The translations under genes were made by a program, and so were the position numbers. A stretch of 64,000 nt of DNA from Treponema sp. (lineage in GTDB: Bacteria > Spirochaetota > Spirochaetia > Treponematales > Treponemataceae). The notes under the pieces were generated by a model. It saw nothing but the letters and a program-made list of their open reading frames with translations, made no database searches and had not been told where the DNA came from. Where the stretch lies: the NCBI GenBank assembly GCA_022640795.1, contig JALCCK010000001.1, positions 1 through 64,000 on the forward strand. The letters are read 5' to 3'. Each line of letters starts with the position of its first letter. Position 1 is the stretch's first letter. Shown one piece after another: positions 16,843 to 27,206 of the stretch.

Positions 16843-18368
16843 TGAAAAAAAAATATTCTCTTGCTTTGGCAACGGTCTTGTTCGCTTTAAATTTTTGTGC
16901 ATTTGCGATAACAGGAAAGTATAAAATACAACAGGTCGATTACAAAATAGAAGGGAGCACACGGCAATATGCTTTGGAACAGAATCTTCTGATCGATCAG
17001 GATCGTATTTTTCAGTCAGAAGACGAACTGGTTGCCTATATTGCCGATCTACGGATAACGCTTATAAGCGAACGCGTATTTAAAAAAACTTCGGTTGATT
17101 ATACGATTTCACCTGCTCCGGACAATACGGGAATCTATGGAGTAACACTACTGATCAGAACGGAAGATTCGCATAATATGCTCGCAATGCCGTATCCGAA
17201 ATATAATACGAACGATGGTTTTACGTTTAAACTGAAGATTAAAGACATGAATTTTCTCGGGTCCATGGAATCAATGTCAGGTGAAACAATTCTAAAATAC
17301 GAACGGGAAGATGATAATTCGTACAGCTATGTATTCGGCGGCGGACTTACCTTTGAACTTCCTTTTAGATTGGCAGTCTTTGATTCATCATGGACCAATG
17401 ATTATTCGGTAACCTACACAATCGGAGATTCAACACCGGAATGGTCTGCGCAAACAGGTCTGAGCTTTACGTTACCATTTAAATCGTTGTCACTCTGTCT
17501 CGATCTGGAACAAACCTCAACCAGAGATTTTGACTACGAAGAATATGGTGATTCCACTTATTTTACCGAATATGCGAAGTTCTCTGTTCCGTTCAATATA
17601 CAATACATTGATAACTGGGGAAAAGTAAAATATACACCTTTTGTATCTTTTACCTATAATTGGGATCGTAACGGAATAAATGAAGATAACAGCGATCTCA
17701 TAGGGCCTGCATATACAATCGGACATACCATAAGCAGTAGCAGAGTCGACTGGATAGGGAATTTTCGTGACGGAATTTCTGCTTCTGCGGAACAGTCTTT
17801 TACCTACAACAATACGGCGGAGACTTTTGCTCCTTTCGTTTCCGGCGAACTTGAAGTTTATAAAGCGTATAAATACGCAGGTCTCTGCATGGATATTTAC
17901 GCATTCGGATATCTCAACGATGCAAAGAAAATAGGAGACCGTCTGCGGGGAATCCTTGATGACCAGTATTTCAGCGTCAGTTCAGGTCATTCAGATGAAT
18001 ATGCCTGCAAAACGCCGGCAGCAATCGTCGTTAATCTTGATCTGCCGATACACGTTATAACGACTGACTGGGAAAACTGGGGATTGGGATTCCTTCATTC
18101 GTTAAATTTTGAACTGCAGTTCTCACCGTTTTTTGATTTTGCCCTTGTTCATAATGTTGCAACAGGAACGACATTCGATTACAGAGACGGCTTTTATGCA
18201 TCAGGCTTTGAGTTTCTGGTATTCCCGGAGCGTTGGAGAAGTATACAGGTCAGAGCCAGTTTGGGAGTTGATGTCGGAAGAAAATTCCTGTCCAGCAAGC
18301 TGAATACTTCGTGGAGACGGTCCGTATCACCATATCAGATCGATATAGGGATTGGTCTGCATTATTGA
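16842..18368 (+). CDS. Outer-membrane beta-barrel protein with a POTRA-like N-terminus
   Basis: A 508-aa protein with a signal sequence (KKKYSLALATVLFALNFCAFA). Residues ~28-110 read as one POTRA-like unit, of the form DRIFQSEDELVAYIADLR...FKKTSVDYTIS. The rest is a long series of alternating aromatic/polar beta strands, ending in IGIGLHY with a C-terminal aromatic, typical of Bam-assembled barrels. It is shorter than BamA and has only one evident POTRA. The start overlaps the WbaP-like gene (TAATG), tying it to glycan synthesis; export or surface presentation of the glycan is an inference. The 3' end overlaps the convergent TPR gene by seven bases. Confidence 0.72.
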   Translation: MKKKYSLALATVLFALNFCAFAITGKYKIQQVDYKIEGSTRQYALEQNLLIDQDRIFQSEDELVAYIADLRITLISERVFKKTSVDYTISPAPDNTGIYGVTLLIRTEDSHNMLAMPYPKYNTNDGFTFKLKIKDMNFLGSMESMSGETILKYEREDDNSYSYVFGGGLTFELPFRLAVFDSSWTNDYSVTYTIGDSTPEWSAQTGLSFTLPFKSLSLCLDLEQTSTRDFDYEEYGDSTYFTEYAKFSVPFNIQYIDNWGKVKYTPFVSFTYNWDRNGINEDNSDLIGPAYTIGHTISSSRVDWIGNFRDGISASAEQSFTYNNTAETFAPFVSGELEVYKAYKYAGLCMDIYAFGYLNDAKKIGDRLRGILDDQYFSVSSGHSDEYACKTPAAIVVNLDLPIHVITTDWENWGLGFLHSLNFELQFSPFFDFALVHNVATGTTFDYRDGFYASGFEFLVFPERWRSIQVRASLGVDVGRKFLSSKLNTSWRRSVSPYQIDIGIGLHY

Positions 18369-19495
18369 TTTACTGTCGGCTGCAGTTTTGACTGAAGTTG
18401 TTTTCTGAGATTTTGATCAGAAACAGATTTTTCAAGTGCAGCTGATAATTCACCGGCAAATGACGGACAGTTGTACTGTCTCGCCGTATCTGCAAAATCA
18501 GCAAATTCCTGCCAGATATTTTTACTCTGTACCCATTCCTGTATATCACGGTATTTCAACATTTCAGCAAGAAATGTTGAAAAATCAGTATACTCAAAAT
18601 TGGGGTCACGCTGGAGCATAATAGTATAGATATGGGTAAAAGCATTTATTACTCCATAGGCTGAAGCCATAAGAGCCGCTTCCGTATCATTCCTTTCCCG
18701 GTAAAGCTCCGCCAACTTGAAAAAGGCATCCATAGAAATTATGTTTTTATCCCGGTACATGAGAAAAAATTTATCAAGTATACCGTTCATTTTATTACGA
18801 AGCGTTCTTTTCATTGCGGAGAGCATCGTTTTATCAGTATAAAGCTGATCACCTGAAACTATCAGCAGCAGGTATTTTTCATACGCATCATGATTTTGCT
18901 GTACTTCAGAAAGATGCGCTAATTCATACAGGATATCATATTTTTGATTCGGTATGGAGAGAGCATCAGAGTGTTCTAGGGCCCGCATATAGTATTTTTC
19001 GGCAATGCTGTATTCACCTTCGACACGGTATATTCTGCCTATCAGAAAATCAGCCTCAGGATAATTGTACTGGGACTGTATGTATTCAAAAACTTTTTGT
19101 TTTGAATCATTAAAATAGTCAATGTTTTTTTTATTGTAAACGGATTTCAGTATGTCCAGTGCGTCGTTGGATTCCCGTTTTTTTAATAGTACCGTAATAG
19201 CTGAAAGGCTGTCGCCGGCTTTCTGTACTTCAACCGGTTTCAGCTCCTTGTTTAGGACATAAAGCATCCAGTCGCATTCTCTTTTTCTGTTTTCAGTCGC
19301 CTGCTGGGCATACATAAACGCGTCTGCATAATTACCGTCGTTAAAGCAGATTTGGGCCTGCTGCAGAATTCTCCATGGTAATTCATCAGCAGTAAGCTTC
19401 ATCGGACGGTCAGAACTGCCGGTAATTGCATAACTGGTACCGGTGATCAGAAAAAAGAGAATAAAGAAAAGATAAAAAATGTCCGTTTTTTTCAC
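18362..19495 (-). CDS. Exported or membrane-anchored TPR protein
   Basis: A 377-aa protein with a hydrophobic N-terminus (DIFYLFFILFFLITGTSYA) that acts as signal or anchor. Helical repeats of TPR type follow, for example ILQQAQICFNDGNYADAFMYAQQA and the pair around FLIGRIYRVEGEYSIAEKYYMRALEH. No enzymatic motif was seen. It is probably a periplasmic scaffold or assembly protein. It begins inside the ispG 3' end (overlap 19492-19495) and is therefore the last gene of the V-ATPase/ispG transcript. Confidence 0.7.
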   Translation of the reverse strand: MKKTDIFYLFFILFFLITGTSYAITGSSDRPMKLTADELPWRILQQAQICFNDGNYADAFMYAQQATENRKRECDWMLYVLNKELKPVEVQKAGDSLSAITVLLKKRESNDALDILKSVYNKKNIDYFNDSKQKVFEYIQSQYNYPEADFLIGRIYRVEGEYSIAEKYYMRALEHSDALSIPNQKYDILYELAHLSEVQQNHDAYEKYLLLIVSGDQLYTDKTMLSAMKRTLRNKMNGILDKFFLMYRDKNIISMDAFFKLAELYRERNDTEAALMASAYGVINAFTHIYTIMLQRDPNFEYTDFSTFLAEMLKYRDIQEWVQSKNIWQEFADFADTARQYNCPSFAGELSAALEKSVSDQNLRKQLQSKLQPTVNQ

Positions 19496-20586
19496 AACAA
19501 GTCAAGTTCCTTTCTGAATACAATATCGGCATCTTTTGCCGATATTGTTTGCACTATTTTACCTTTTCTAAAAACAACGACTTTGTCTCCTGCACCGGCA
19601 ATACCTATATCGGCATTTTTCCCTTCTCCGGGACCGTTGACGATGCACCCCATAACGGCAACGGTAATATTTTTATCCATTGCCATCAGCCGGTTCTGCC
19701 ATCGTGCTATAAATCCGTGAACGTCAAACCCAACCCGTCCGCATCGCGGGCACGATATGATAGTAACACCGCCTGATCTTTTGCCGCACTCACGTAAGAT
19801 TTCCCTTCCCGCTATTACCTCGTTTTCAGGAGTAGAAGAAAGGCTGACCCGTATCGTACTGCCGATATTCTCGTTAAGCAAGGTACTGAATGCAAGGGTA
19901 CTTTTTACAACGCCGCCAATAAGCGGTCCTGCCTCAGTAACTCCTATGTGCAGCGGTATATCGGATTGCATGGCAAAGGCTTCATTTGCATCAACAGTTT
20001 CTTTCACTGATGAGGCTTTCATGCTTACCACAAACTGATCAAATTTAAGTTCTTCGAATACGGCAGCTTCGCGGAGAGCCGTCTGAACAAGTGCATCGGC
20101 ACGACTCACAGTAGCTTTTTCAACTTTTTCTTCAAGATCTTTGGGTAAACTTCCGGTATTCACACCGATCCGTATGGCAGCCCCCTTGTCTTTGCAGGCG
20201 GCAACGACTTTTTCTACCCTGTCACTGCTGCCGATATTGCCGGGGTTAATTCTGATTGCAGCCACATTCCCTTCAAGGCATTTTAAGGCAAGCCGATAAT
20301 CAAAATGAATATCGGCAACAAGCGGCATATCCGTTTCCGCCGCAATTTTAACAAAAGAATCGGCACTCTTCATATCCGGAACAGCAAAACGAAGTATATC
20401 ACACCCCAAAGCTTTTAAGGCAGCGATACGTTCAAGTATAGAAGAAAGGGCATTACTGTCAGAAAAAACGTCAGTAATGCCCTCTTTCCACATAGTTTGT
20501 ATCGTTACGGGAGTATCGCCCCCTACAGCAATACGTTTTACCGTCCCCGTACCGCCTAAAAAGACTTTACGAGGAGTTTTATACAT
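19492..20586 (-). CDS. ispG: 4-hydroxy-3-methylbut-2-enyl diphosphate synthase (flavodoxin type)
   Basis: IspG (GcpE, 364 aa) carries a [4Fe-4S] cluster and reduces MEcPP to HMBPP in the MEP pathway. The N-terminal TIM-barrel part shows GGDTPVTIQTMWKEG and ALGCDILRFAVPD. The cluster ligands are C279 and C282 (SCPRCGR) and C314 (GCIVNGPGE). The ORF is open to 20664, inside atpK, but ATG 20586 gives the family N-terminus and has AAGGAAA just upstream, so it is chosen. It lies 16 bases downstream of atpK and is probably cotranscribed with the ATPase. The pathway partner dxr is at 4.5 kb. Confidence 0.95.
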   Translation of the reverse strand: MYKTPRKVFLGGTGTVKRIAVGGDTPVTIQTMWKEGITDVFSDSNALSSILERIAALKALGCDILRFAVPDMKSADSFVKIAAETDMPLVADIHFDYRLALKCLEGNVAAIRINPGNIGSSDRVEKVVAACKDKGAAIRIGVNTGSLPKDLEEKVEKATVSRADALVQTALREAAVFEELKFDQFVVSMKASSVKETVDANEAFAMQSDIPLHIGVTEAGPLIGGVVKSTLAFSTLLNENIGSTIRVSLSSTPENEVIAGREILRECGKRSGGVTIISCPRCGRVGFDVHGFIARWQNRLMAMDKNITVAVMGCIVNGPGEGKNADIGIAGAGDKVVVFRKGKIVQTISAKDADIVFRKELDLL

Positions 20587-20602
20587 AGCAGTTTCCTTTT
20601 TT

Positions 20603-21025
20603 TTAGCAGACAATAAATGAGAAAACCATTGAAAACAAAGCGACAGTTTCACAAAGACCGACAACCATTATATACTGGGCAAAGCCCTTTCCAGTTTCCG
20701 CTAACGCATCAGAACCGGCTGCACCGGCTTTTCCCTGCGCTATAGCGGAAAAAGCCATTGAAAGACCACTTGCAAACCCAAGACCGAGCAGCAGCAGCGG
20801 ATCTGCAGAAGAAGATGCCATTCTCTGCATAAGCAGAAAGCCATAAATAGTCTGCGTCAGCGGTGCACCGGCGAATACGGTCAGAATGAAAGGAGCCGGT
20901 TTATTGTTCAGATAACAGCGTTTCCAAGCTCCAATAGCAGCAGAACCTGCAATACCGATACCAATTGCAGAACCCACAGCAGCAATCCCCATAACCACAG
21001 CAGCACCAATCATACCCCAATTCAT
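20603..21025 (-). CDS. atpK: V-type ATP synthase subunit K (membrane ring proteolipid)
   Basis: The 140-aa rotor-ring proteolipid, four predicted helices arranged as two hairpins. The glycine-rich first helix (AVGSAIGIGIAGSAAIG) and the ion-binding acidic residue E126 (GLCETVALF, fourth helix) are clear. T57-Q58 (PLTQTIYGF) and Q97 (AIAQGK) fall where the sodium ligands of the Enterococcus NtpK ring lie, as far as I recall them, suggesting Na+ rather than H+ coupling. It is distal to atpI in the operon. Confidence 0.95.
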   Translation of the reverse strand: MNWGMIGAAVVMGIAAVGSAIGIGIAGSAAIGAWKRCYLNNKPAPFILTVFAGAPLTQTIYGFLLMQRMASSSADPLLLLGLGFASGLSMAFSAIAQGKAGAAGSDALAETGKGFAQYIMVVGLCETVALFSMVFSFIVC

Positions 21026-21056
21026 ATTATTACTCCTATCAATCCGCTCAATGCGG

Positions 21057-22964
21057 TTACTTCTTTACCGTTTCACTGAACGGTTCATATTTAAAACCAG
21101 ACCACGACATACCCAGATGGCTGGAAAATTCCAACGTATTCAGACGTACACCGTGAACTATTACAGAAAGAACATCAAGTATCAAATTCAATCCATGTCC
21201 GAAGAACAGCAGAATAATACCGAGAAACATGATGGCATGCCCCAGCGTCGGACCTGCCATAGAGTTAACGGTCGAACTTATGGCACTCCCGGCAAGACTA
21301 ACAGCCCACAGTCTGATGTAAGAAACTATATCGCTGAACACATTGACAACTCCGAGCAGAACCGAGATTATATTCTTGAAGCTGTCGAGAATAGAAGCTA
21401 TAAGGCTTCCTTCGTAGCTTGAAAAAACAAAACTCAGCAGAAATCCTGTTCCAAGAAAGCCGAATACAACATACTTGACCGGTAATCCAAAATAGACATT
21501 ATTGATCGTATATTTAGTTCCGTTCACGACCATCATAAGGACTACATAGTACATACCCCATAACATGAGCAGCGAACCTAATTCACCCAGACATTTAAGT
21601 GATTTTCTATAGCGGATAATTCCTTTTATGTGTGCAACACTCAGCTGTACTACCGCTATAATGAAACAGAATATCATCAGATGTTCCGTTACAAGCTTCG
21701 ATGCGGCAGATGATTCAGCTGCGGTTACACTCGAAACAGGTTTAAAAGACAACGCTTTTATCCATGCTGGAATATGTTCCAGCGGAATACCAAACCAGCT
21801 GCAGGTAATGGTCCCCCACACAACTGTCGTAACACCTAAAAGCAGCATCAGGAGCATCATCGGCTGTGCAGTCTTCCCCTTTTTCTTATCTTTGAGTAAA
21901 AATAAAAGCGCCGCCACCGTTATAAGCATTCCGTATCCGGCATCACCGAATATCATCGCAAAGAACAGACAGAAAAACATAAGAAACCATCCTGAGATAT
22001 CATACTCGTGATAACCGGGAATAGTACCAAGGAAATCAGTAAGCGGATAAATAAGGCTCACAATTTTATTGTTCTTCAGTTTTGTCGGTACAGCATCGTC
22101 ATCAGCCGGATCGTCAGCCATAAAAGCCCATTTGTTGTCGCCAGCCGTTTTTTTAAGCGTGGCCATTGCATCTACCGGAACAAATCCTGTAAGCCATGCA
22201 AGTGAAGTGTCTTTTCGTGTCTGTTCCCGTTCCATACCGGAATACAGGTTTTCGAATTCAATAGTTTTGTCCAGCTGTTTCAGAAACTCAGAAAGCGATT
22301 GGGAATAAACACAGTATTCAGCCAGTTTTCCGTCAATAACCGCTATTTCCTCTTTTGCAGTCCGTATCTGCTGTTCGTATTCGACTGTAGAACGAGCCGG
22401 CATCGGAACAGCAAAAGCTTCCGGAGGAAGTCCCTGCGGGCGCTCCAGGATCTTGGAACCGGCGATATACAGAAATCGTGTTACCGATTTGCTGCTGTTT
22501 ACCAGCAGTGTCTTTACTTCATCGCTGATCAACCGGCATTTATCTGTCGGGAGCTCATACATGGCAAGATAAATACCTTTTTCAGCAAGATAGGTAAAAT
22601 CAGCCGGATTTACCGCACCCCACAGCTCAAACCGTTCAAGTTCGGAACGTGCGGTTGAAATTTTATCCAGAAGATTCTTTTTCTTCTCAGCGACAGCTGC
22701 TGCATCTGTCGAAATTTCAAGCAGCTTCTTCTTATCAGTTTCGTCAATGGCTGTTTTTCTAGCTTTCTTAGGGAGTTTTACATCTTCAAGGATTCTCAGT
22801 GCTGATTCGACAACAGTTCTCGTATTTCTGAATGTTGTGAGTTCTTCACTAGTACCTTCAACCCGTTCAAGGTGAATGACTCCTATTTTTCGCAGCCGTT
22901 TTAAAGCTTCCTTCCGATCATTTTCAAGCATAATGAGGGAAACTTTTTTCATTGGTACTATCAT
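21057..22964 (-). CDS. atpI: V-type ATP synthase subunit I
   Basis: The 635-aa stator subunit a/I. A long N-terminal cytoplasmic coiled-coil part (about residues 1-310) is followed by seven to eight membrane helices, beginning near FLMFFCLFFAMIFGDAGYGML. FFCLFFAMIFGDAGYG and VVNVFSDIVSYIRLWAVSLAG match the conserved membrane blocks, and R in YIRLWAV is the expected essential half-channel arginine. Its start overlaps atpD by four bases. Confidence 0.96.
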   Translation of the reverse strand: MIVPMKKVSLIMLENDRKEALKRLRKIGVIHLERVEGTSEELTTFRNTRTVVESALRILEDVKLPKKARKTAIDETDKKKLLEISTDAAAVAEKKKNLLDKISTARSELERFELWGAVNPADFTYLAEKGIYLAMYELPTDKCRLISDEVKTLLVNSSKSVTRFLYIAGSKILERPQGLPPEAFAVPMPARSTVEYEQQIRTAKEEIAVIDGKLAEYCVYSQSLSEFLKQLDKTIEFENLYSGMEREQTRKDTSLAWLTGFVPVDAMATLKKTAGDNKWAFMADDPADDDAVPTKLKNNKIVSLIYPLTDFLGTIPGYHEYDISGWFLMFFCLFFAMIFGDAGYGMLITVAALLFLLKDKKKGKTAQPMMLLMLLLGVTTVVWGTITCSWFGIPLEHIPAWIKALSFKPVSSVTAAESSAASKLVTEHLMIFCFIIAVVQLSVAHIKGIIRYRKSLKCLGELGSLLMLWGMYYVVLMMVVNGTKYTINNVYFGLPVKYVVFGFLGTGFLLSFVFSSYEGSLIASILDSFKNIISVLLGVVNVFSDIVSYIRLWAVSLAGSAISSTVNSMAGPTLGHAIMFLGIILLFFGHGLNLILDVLSVIVHGVRLNTLEFSSHLGMSWSGFKYEPFSETVKK

Positions 22965-23584
22965 ACGGCAGCCTTCTTTGCCTGTTCAGCAGCAGTTTCC
23001 AGTTTTTTCTTTGAAATTTTACTACGAACAACAGCGCTAACCTGCTGGTCGCCGAGATAGACAGAAATCTTTTTAATAATCGTTTTTGTCTCCGGTATTT
23101 TTACTTTCTCAAACAAATTTACCCGCTGGGAAGTAGTCCGTAGCTCTCTTGATAAAAGTATAATCTGTTCTTCCAGAACTTCTGCCTGCAGATCAAGTGA
23201 AAGCGCCTGCTCCATTCTGTCTGCTGCAAGATCTATCCACAGCGGAACTTCATATAAATCATAATCACCGCGGGAAAAATCAGCACCTTCATATACAGGT
23301 ATTTTTACACCTGCTATGTTTCCTTCGCTTCTTCTGATATTGCTTACGGTAACCATTCCGGGTTTGAAAGCCTCTTCTTCTCCAAAAACTGCAATCCAGT
23401 TACGAAATTCTTCTTCAAGATGTTTCCGTTTCGCTCTGACAGCTTTAGCCCTGGAATCTATATAGCGTATTTCAGTCTGAAGCTGCTGTTTTTTAAGTGT
23501 TAAAGTCGGAAGATAGCGTTGATACATTTTCAGGGAATCTTTCTGACTTTTTAATTCATTTTTTGTCAGCTTTATTTTCGCCAT
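22961..23584 (-). CDS. atpD: V-type ATP synthase subunit D
   Basis: The central-stalk subunit D (207 aa), mostly a long antiparallel coiled coil. LTKNELKSQKDSLKMYQRYLPTLTLKKQQL at the N-terminus matches the family opening, and RRVNLFEKVKIPE-like residues (TSQRVNLFEKVKIPETK) mark the C-terminal helix. It transmits rotation between the A3B3 head and the K ring. It sits 12 bases after atpB. Confidence 0.95.
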   Translation of the reverse strand: MAKIKLTKNELKSQKDSLKMYQRYLPTLTLKKQQLQTEIRYIDSRAKAVRAKRKHLEEEFRNWIAVFGEEEAFKPGMVTVSNIRRSEGNIAGVKIPVYEGADFSRGDYDLYEVPLWIDLAADRMEQALSLDLQAEVLEEQIILLSRELRTTSQRVNLFEKVKIPETKTIIKKISVYLGDQQVSAVVRSKISKKKLETAAEQAKKAAV

Positions 23585-23596
23585 ACGCCGTCTACC

Positions 23597-24892
23597 TCAG
23601 TCTTTAGGCCAGTATTTTTCAAGCAGAGCTGTTTTTATACCTGACTCTTCTTTATCAAAACATTCGGAAAGTATTTTCCACCCGAGGTCGAGTGCCTGTT
23701 CAAGCGGTATATTAATTGAAAGATCCATCATCTGCTTTTCAAACATTTCACCGTACTTGAGAAGTTTTTCATCCCATGCAGTCATCATAAATCCCATAGA
23801 TTTTTTCTCGAGGGTATCTTTATATGATGCATAGAGACGAATCATGGCATCCATCAATGCCCGATGGTCATCACGGGTTGTTTTATTAACGTTCTGTTTC
23901 AGACGAGAAAGACTTCCGAAAGGTTCGATATGCCCGTTTTTCAGATAATATTGTCCTTCAGTGATATATCCGGTATTATCTGGTACAGGATGCGTAACAT
24001 CGTCACCGGGCATTGTCGTAACCGCAAGAATCGTGACAGACCCTGCATTATCGAAATCAACGGCCTTTTCATACCGTGACGCAAGCTGGCTGTAAAGGTC
24101 TCCCGGATATCCACGGTTTGAAGGAACCTGTTCCTGAGTTATAGCTATTTCTTTCATGGAGTCGGCAAAATTAGTCATGTCGGTCAACAGTACCAGAACA
24201 TCTTTGCCTTTCAGGGCAAATTGTTCTGCTACGGCCAGACTCAGATCCGGTATTTTCATACATTCAACAGTCGGATCAGCGGCAGTATGAATAAACATGA
24301 CCGTACGGCTTAAAGCTCCGCCATCTTCCAGCGTTTTTCTGAAATAAAGATAATCGTCATATTTAAGTCCCATACCGCCGAGCACGATTACGTCGACCTC
24401 GGCCTGCATTGCTATTCTTGCAAGCAGCTGATTGTACGGTTCTCCAGAAATACTGAAAATAGGGAGTTTCTGAGATACAACGAGGGTATTGAATACGTCG
24501 ATCATCGGAATACCGGTTCTGATCATACGGTTGGCCATGATACGTTTTGAAGGATTTACCGACGGTCCGCCGATCTGGACAAGATTTTCCGTCAAAGCAG
24601 GTCCGTTATCGCGGGGTTCTGCAGAACCGTCAAAAATTCTTCCAAGCAGATCATCACTAAAGCTGACGCGCATCTCGTGTCCGAGAAATTTTATATGGTC
24701 CCCGGTTGAGACCCCTCGTCCTCCGGCAAAAACCTGCAGCGAAACTATATCGTTATCAATACGGTTTACTTCCGCCAACGATTTTCCGAATCTGGTTTCA
24801 ATTTCTGCCAGCTCACCGTACTTTACATCCGTAGCACGGACAGTGATGACGCTTCCGTTGATTGATTCGATTTTGCTGTAAACTTTATTCAT
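23597..24892 (-). CDS. atpB: V-type ATP synthase subunit B
   Basis: The 431-aa non-catalytic head subunit of the A3B3 hexamer. It has the family architecture without a Walker A loop: an N-terminal barrel, the [15 protein letters not shown] segment, [19 protein letters not shown], and the [27 protein letters not shown] block near the nucleotide interface. Only two bases separate it from atpA. Confidence 0.97.
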   Translation of the reverse strand: MNKVYSKIESINGSVITVRATDVKYGELAEIETRFGKSLAEVNRIDNDIVSLQVFAGGRGVSTGDHIKFLGHEMRVSFSDDLLGRIFDGSAEPRDNGPALTENLVQIGGPSVNPSKRIMANRMIRTGIPMIDVFNTLVVSQKLPIFSISGEPYNQLLARIAMQAEVDVIVLGGMGLKYDDYLYFRKTLEDGGALSRTVMFIHTAADPTVECMKIPDLSLAVAEQFALKGKDVLVLLTDMTNFADSMKEIAITQEQVPSNRGYPGDLYSQLASRYEKAVDFDNAGSVTILAVTTMPGDDVTHPVPDNTGYITEGQYYLKNGHIEPFGSLSRLKQNVNKTTRDDHRALMDAMIRLYASYKDTLEKKSMGFMMTAWDEKLLKYGEMFEKQMMDLSINIPLEQALDLGWKILSECFDKEESGIKTALLEKYWPKD

Positions 24893-24894
24893 AT

Positions 24895-26664
24895 CTATTC
24901 ACCGTCCTTCAGTAAAGTTTCCACACCAGAGGTTAGCTTGCCGTTTTTTTCCGCATACAGAGCAGCAACGTCTTTCTCTTTTTTCTTAAAGTCTTCTGTC
25001 TGCCATTGCACGAGATTCCAGTCTATAAAATTCTGCCGCAGCTGGTTGAAATAAGCTCTGGCATCATCTTTTGTCTCAAACTCAAACTCAGACCCGAGTA
25101 TTGTGAGAACTTTTTTGAACATATACTTCTGACGTTCTACGCTGACTGCCATATCGACAGCATCGAAAGAATCCTGCTGCAAATAAACAGCATCAAGAAA
25201 TTCGCTTTTCAAATAAAGGGTAAAGTCATCAAGGCTGGTGCCCTCTTCACCGATGACTTTCATCATCTGATTTACTTCGGTACCGCGACGCAATATATTC
25301 CGTGCATACTCGACGAGATTAGCATCCATGACACTCTTATATTTAGACCATGATTCAAGAGGATCAATGGCCGGAAACTTACGTGCGTCGGAACGTTCTC
25401 TGCTCAATCCGTGGAACGCACCAACGACTTTCAGCGTCGCTTGTGTTACCGGTTCTTCAAAGTTACCACCGGCAGGCGATACGGTACCGCCGATTGTCAC
25501 GGAACCTTTATTCCCGTCACGGAGCCGTACGATTCCGGCACGTTCATAGAATGCAGCTATATAGGATTCGAGATAGGCAGGGAAAGCTTCTTCTCCGGGA
25601 ATTTCTTCCAGCCGTCCGCTCATTTCACGAAGCGCCTGGGCCCATCGTGATGTCGAATCAGCCAGAAGAAGAACGTTAAATCCCATCTGCCGATAATATT
25701 CGGCTATCGTCACGCTGGTATAAACGGAAGCTTCACGAGAAGCAACGGGCATCGAAGAAGTGTTACAGATAATAGTCGTTCTTTTCATAAGTGATTCCCC
25801 GGTACGAGGATCCTTTAGTTCGGGGAATTCCTTGATCGTCTCTACGACTTCACCAGCGCGCTCTCCGCAAGCGGCAATGATAACAATGTCGACGTCGGCA
25901 TTGCGGCTCGTGGTATGCTGTATAACGGTTTTACCTGCACCGAACGGCCCCGGTATGCAGTAGGTTCCGCCTTTTGCAACCGGGAAAAAAGTATCGATTG
26001 TTCGAGTCTGGGTAATCATCGGTTCTGTCGGTGCCAGTCGTTCTGCATAACAGTCGACGGCTCTCTTAACCGGCCATCTGAAACTCATTGTTACTTTTTT
26101 TTCATTTCCTTTTTCATCAACAAGTACAGCCATCGTATCGTCTATCGTATAGCTGCCTGCAGGCGTAACCGTTTTTACCGTATAGTTACCATAGAAATCA
26201 AACGGAACAAGTATTTTATGAGTAAAATATCCTTCCGGAACGGTTCCTACGTAATCACCGCGCGTTACCATATCTCCGGGCTTTGCAAGCGGTGTAAAAT
26301 CCCATTTTTTATCATGCGGCAGTGAATCTACGTAAATTCCTCTTTCAAGGAACCAGCCGGCTTTTTCAGCCAGCAGCGGAAGCGGATTCTGAAGACCATC
26401 ATATACCTGCCCGAGAAGCCCCGGTCCTAATTCTGCAGAAAGCATATCTCCGGTAAATTCTACGGTTGATCCGGTCTCGATTCCGTTTGTCATTTCATAA
26501 ACCTGCATTTGAGCTACGTTACCACGAATACGAATAACTTCACTTTTCAAGGTTTTTTCATCTACTTTTACATAGCCGACTTCATTCAGGGAAATATTCC
26601 CGTCAAATTCAACGGAAATCATATTTCCATTGACAGCGACTACTTTTCCTTTTGTATCCGTCAT
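24895..26664 (-). CDS. atpA: V-type ATP synthase subunit A (catalytic)
   Basis: The 589-aa catalytic subunit. The Walker A loop GPFGAGKT is at residues 239-246. The bulge insertion typical of V/A-type A subunits lies at about residues 110-200 ([20 protein letters not shown]). Later blocks are ACGERAGEV, the [32 protein letters not shown] region and [19 protein letters not shown] hydrolysis or synthesis at the cytoplasmic head drives or uses ion flow through the K ring. It overlaps the DUF2764 gene by four bases. Confidence 0.97.
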   Translation of the reverse strand: MTDTKGKVVAVNGNMISVEFDGNISLNEVGYVKVDEKTLKSEVIRIRGNVAQMQVYEMTNGIETGSTVEFTGDMLSAELGPGLLGQVYDGLQNPLPLLAEKAGWFLERGIYVDSLPHDKKWDFTPLAKPGDMVTRGDYVGTVPEGYFTHKILVPFDFYGNYTVKTVTPAGSYTIDDTMAVLVDEKGNEKKVTMSFRWPVKRAVDCYAERLAPTEPMITQTRTIDTFFPVAKGGTYCIPGPFGAGKTVIQHTTSRNADVDIVIIAACGERAGEVVETIKEFPELKDPRTGESLMKRTTIICNTSSMPVASREASVYTSVTIAEYYRQMGFNVLLLADSTSRWAQALREMSGRLEEIPGEEAFPAYLESYIAAFYERAGIVRLRDGNKGSVTIGGTVSPAGGNFEEPVTQATLKVVGAFHGLSRERSDARKFPAIDPLESWSKYKSVMDANLVEYARNILRRGTEVNQMMKVIGEEGTSLDDFTLYLKSEFLDAVYLQQDSFDAVDMAVSVERQKYMFKKVLTILGSEFEFETKDDARAYFNQLRQNFIDWNLVQWQTEDFKKKEKDVAALYAEKNGKLTSGVETLLKDGE

Positions 26665-27206
26665 TTATTTTCTCCAAGTATTCTATCGTATATTTGATGA
26701 TAAGAAGCCATTCCCTTTTCTTCATCAAACTTGTGCATACGTTCCATCAGCATAAGGCGTAATCCGTAGGCAAAGACGGCATCAGAGGAAAACTCGTCCA
26801 GCGGTGAAATCGTACTAATTATGTCCATCCGGTATTTATTCAGAAATCGTTCTGCTTCTAACGGATTTTCCAGTCCGATGGCGGTTCGGGCTATCTGAAG
26901 AATATCAGCAGTGCAGGAACTTTCAGAAATATCCGTATCTTTATTCATACGTAAAGCACGAACCCTCGCAAGAGCAAACCGCAAACTACGCTCCCGTTTA
27001 TACCATTCATCAACAAAATCAGAACCGGTAGGGGTTACTTTACGTGGCGGTACAAGAGAAAGTCCCGAAAGAATTTCCAGGCTTTTTTCGTCAAGGAATC
27101 GCGAGCATAACTCTCTGTAGTATTCTTCTGTTATAGGCAGTTTCTTATTTTCGTCCACTTCAGAGAAAGCCGGAAGCTGCGATACAAGATAATACTGTTC
27201 ACTCAC
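26661..27206 (-). CDS. DUF2764 family protein, probable V-ATPase subunit C analogue
   Basis: A 181-aa helical protein starting MSEQYYLVSQLPAF, a pattern I associate with DUF2764. It lies between atpE and atpA, exactly where subunit C would be expected in archaeal-type operons, and overlaps both neighbours by four bases. This suggests it replaces or is a divergent form of the subunit C (d-type) stalk-to-ring connector. That role is inferred from position; no catalytic motif is visible. Confidence 0.75.
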   Translation of the reverse strand: MSEQYYLVSQLPAFSEVDENKKLPITEEYYRELCSRFLDEKSLEILSGLSLVPPRKVTPTGSDFVDEWYKRERSLRFALARVRALRMNKDTDISESSCTADILQIARTAIGLENPLEAERFLNKYRMDIISTISPLDEFSSDAVFAYGLRLMLMERMHKFDEEKGMASYHQIYDRILGENK

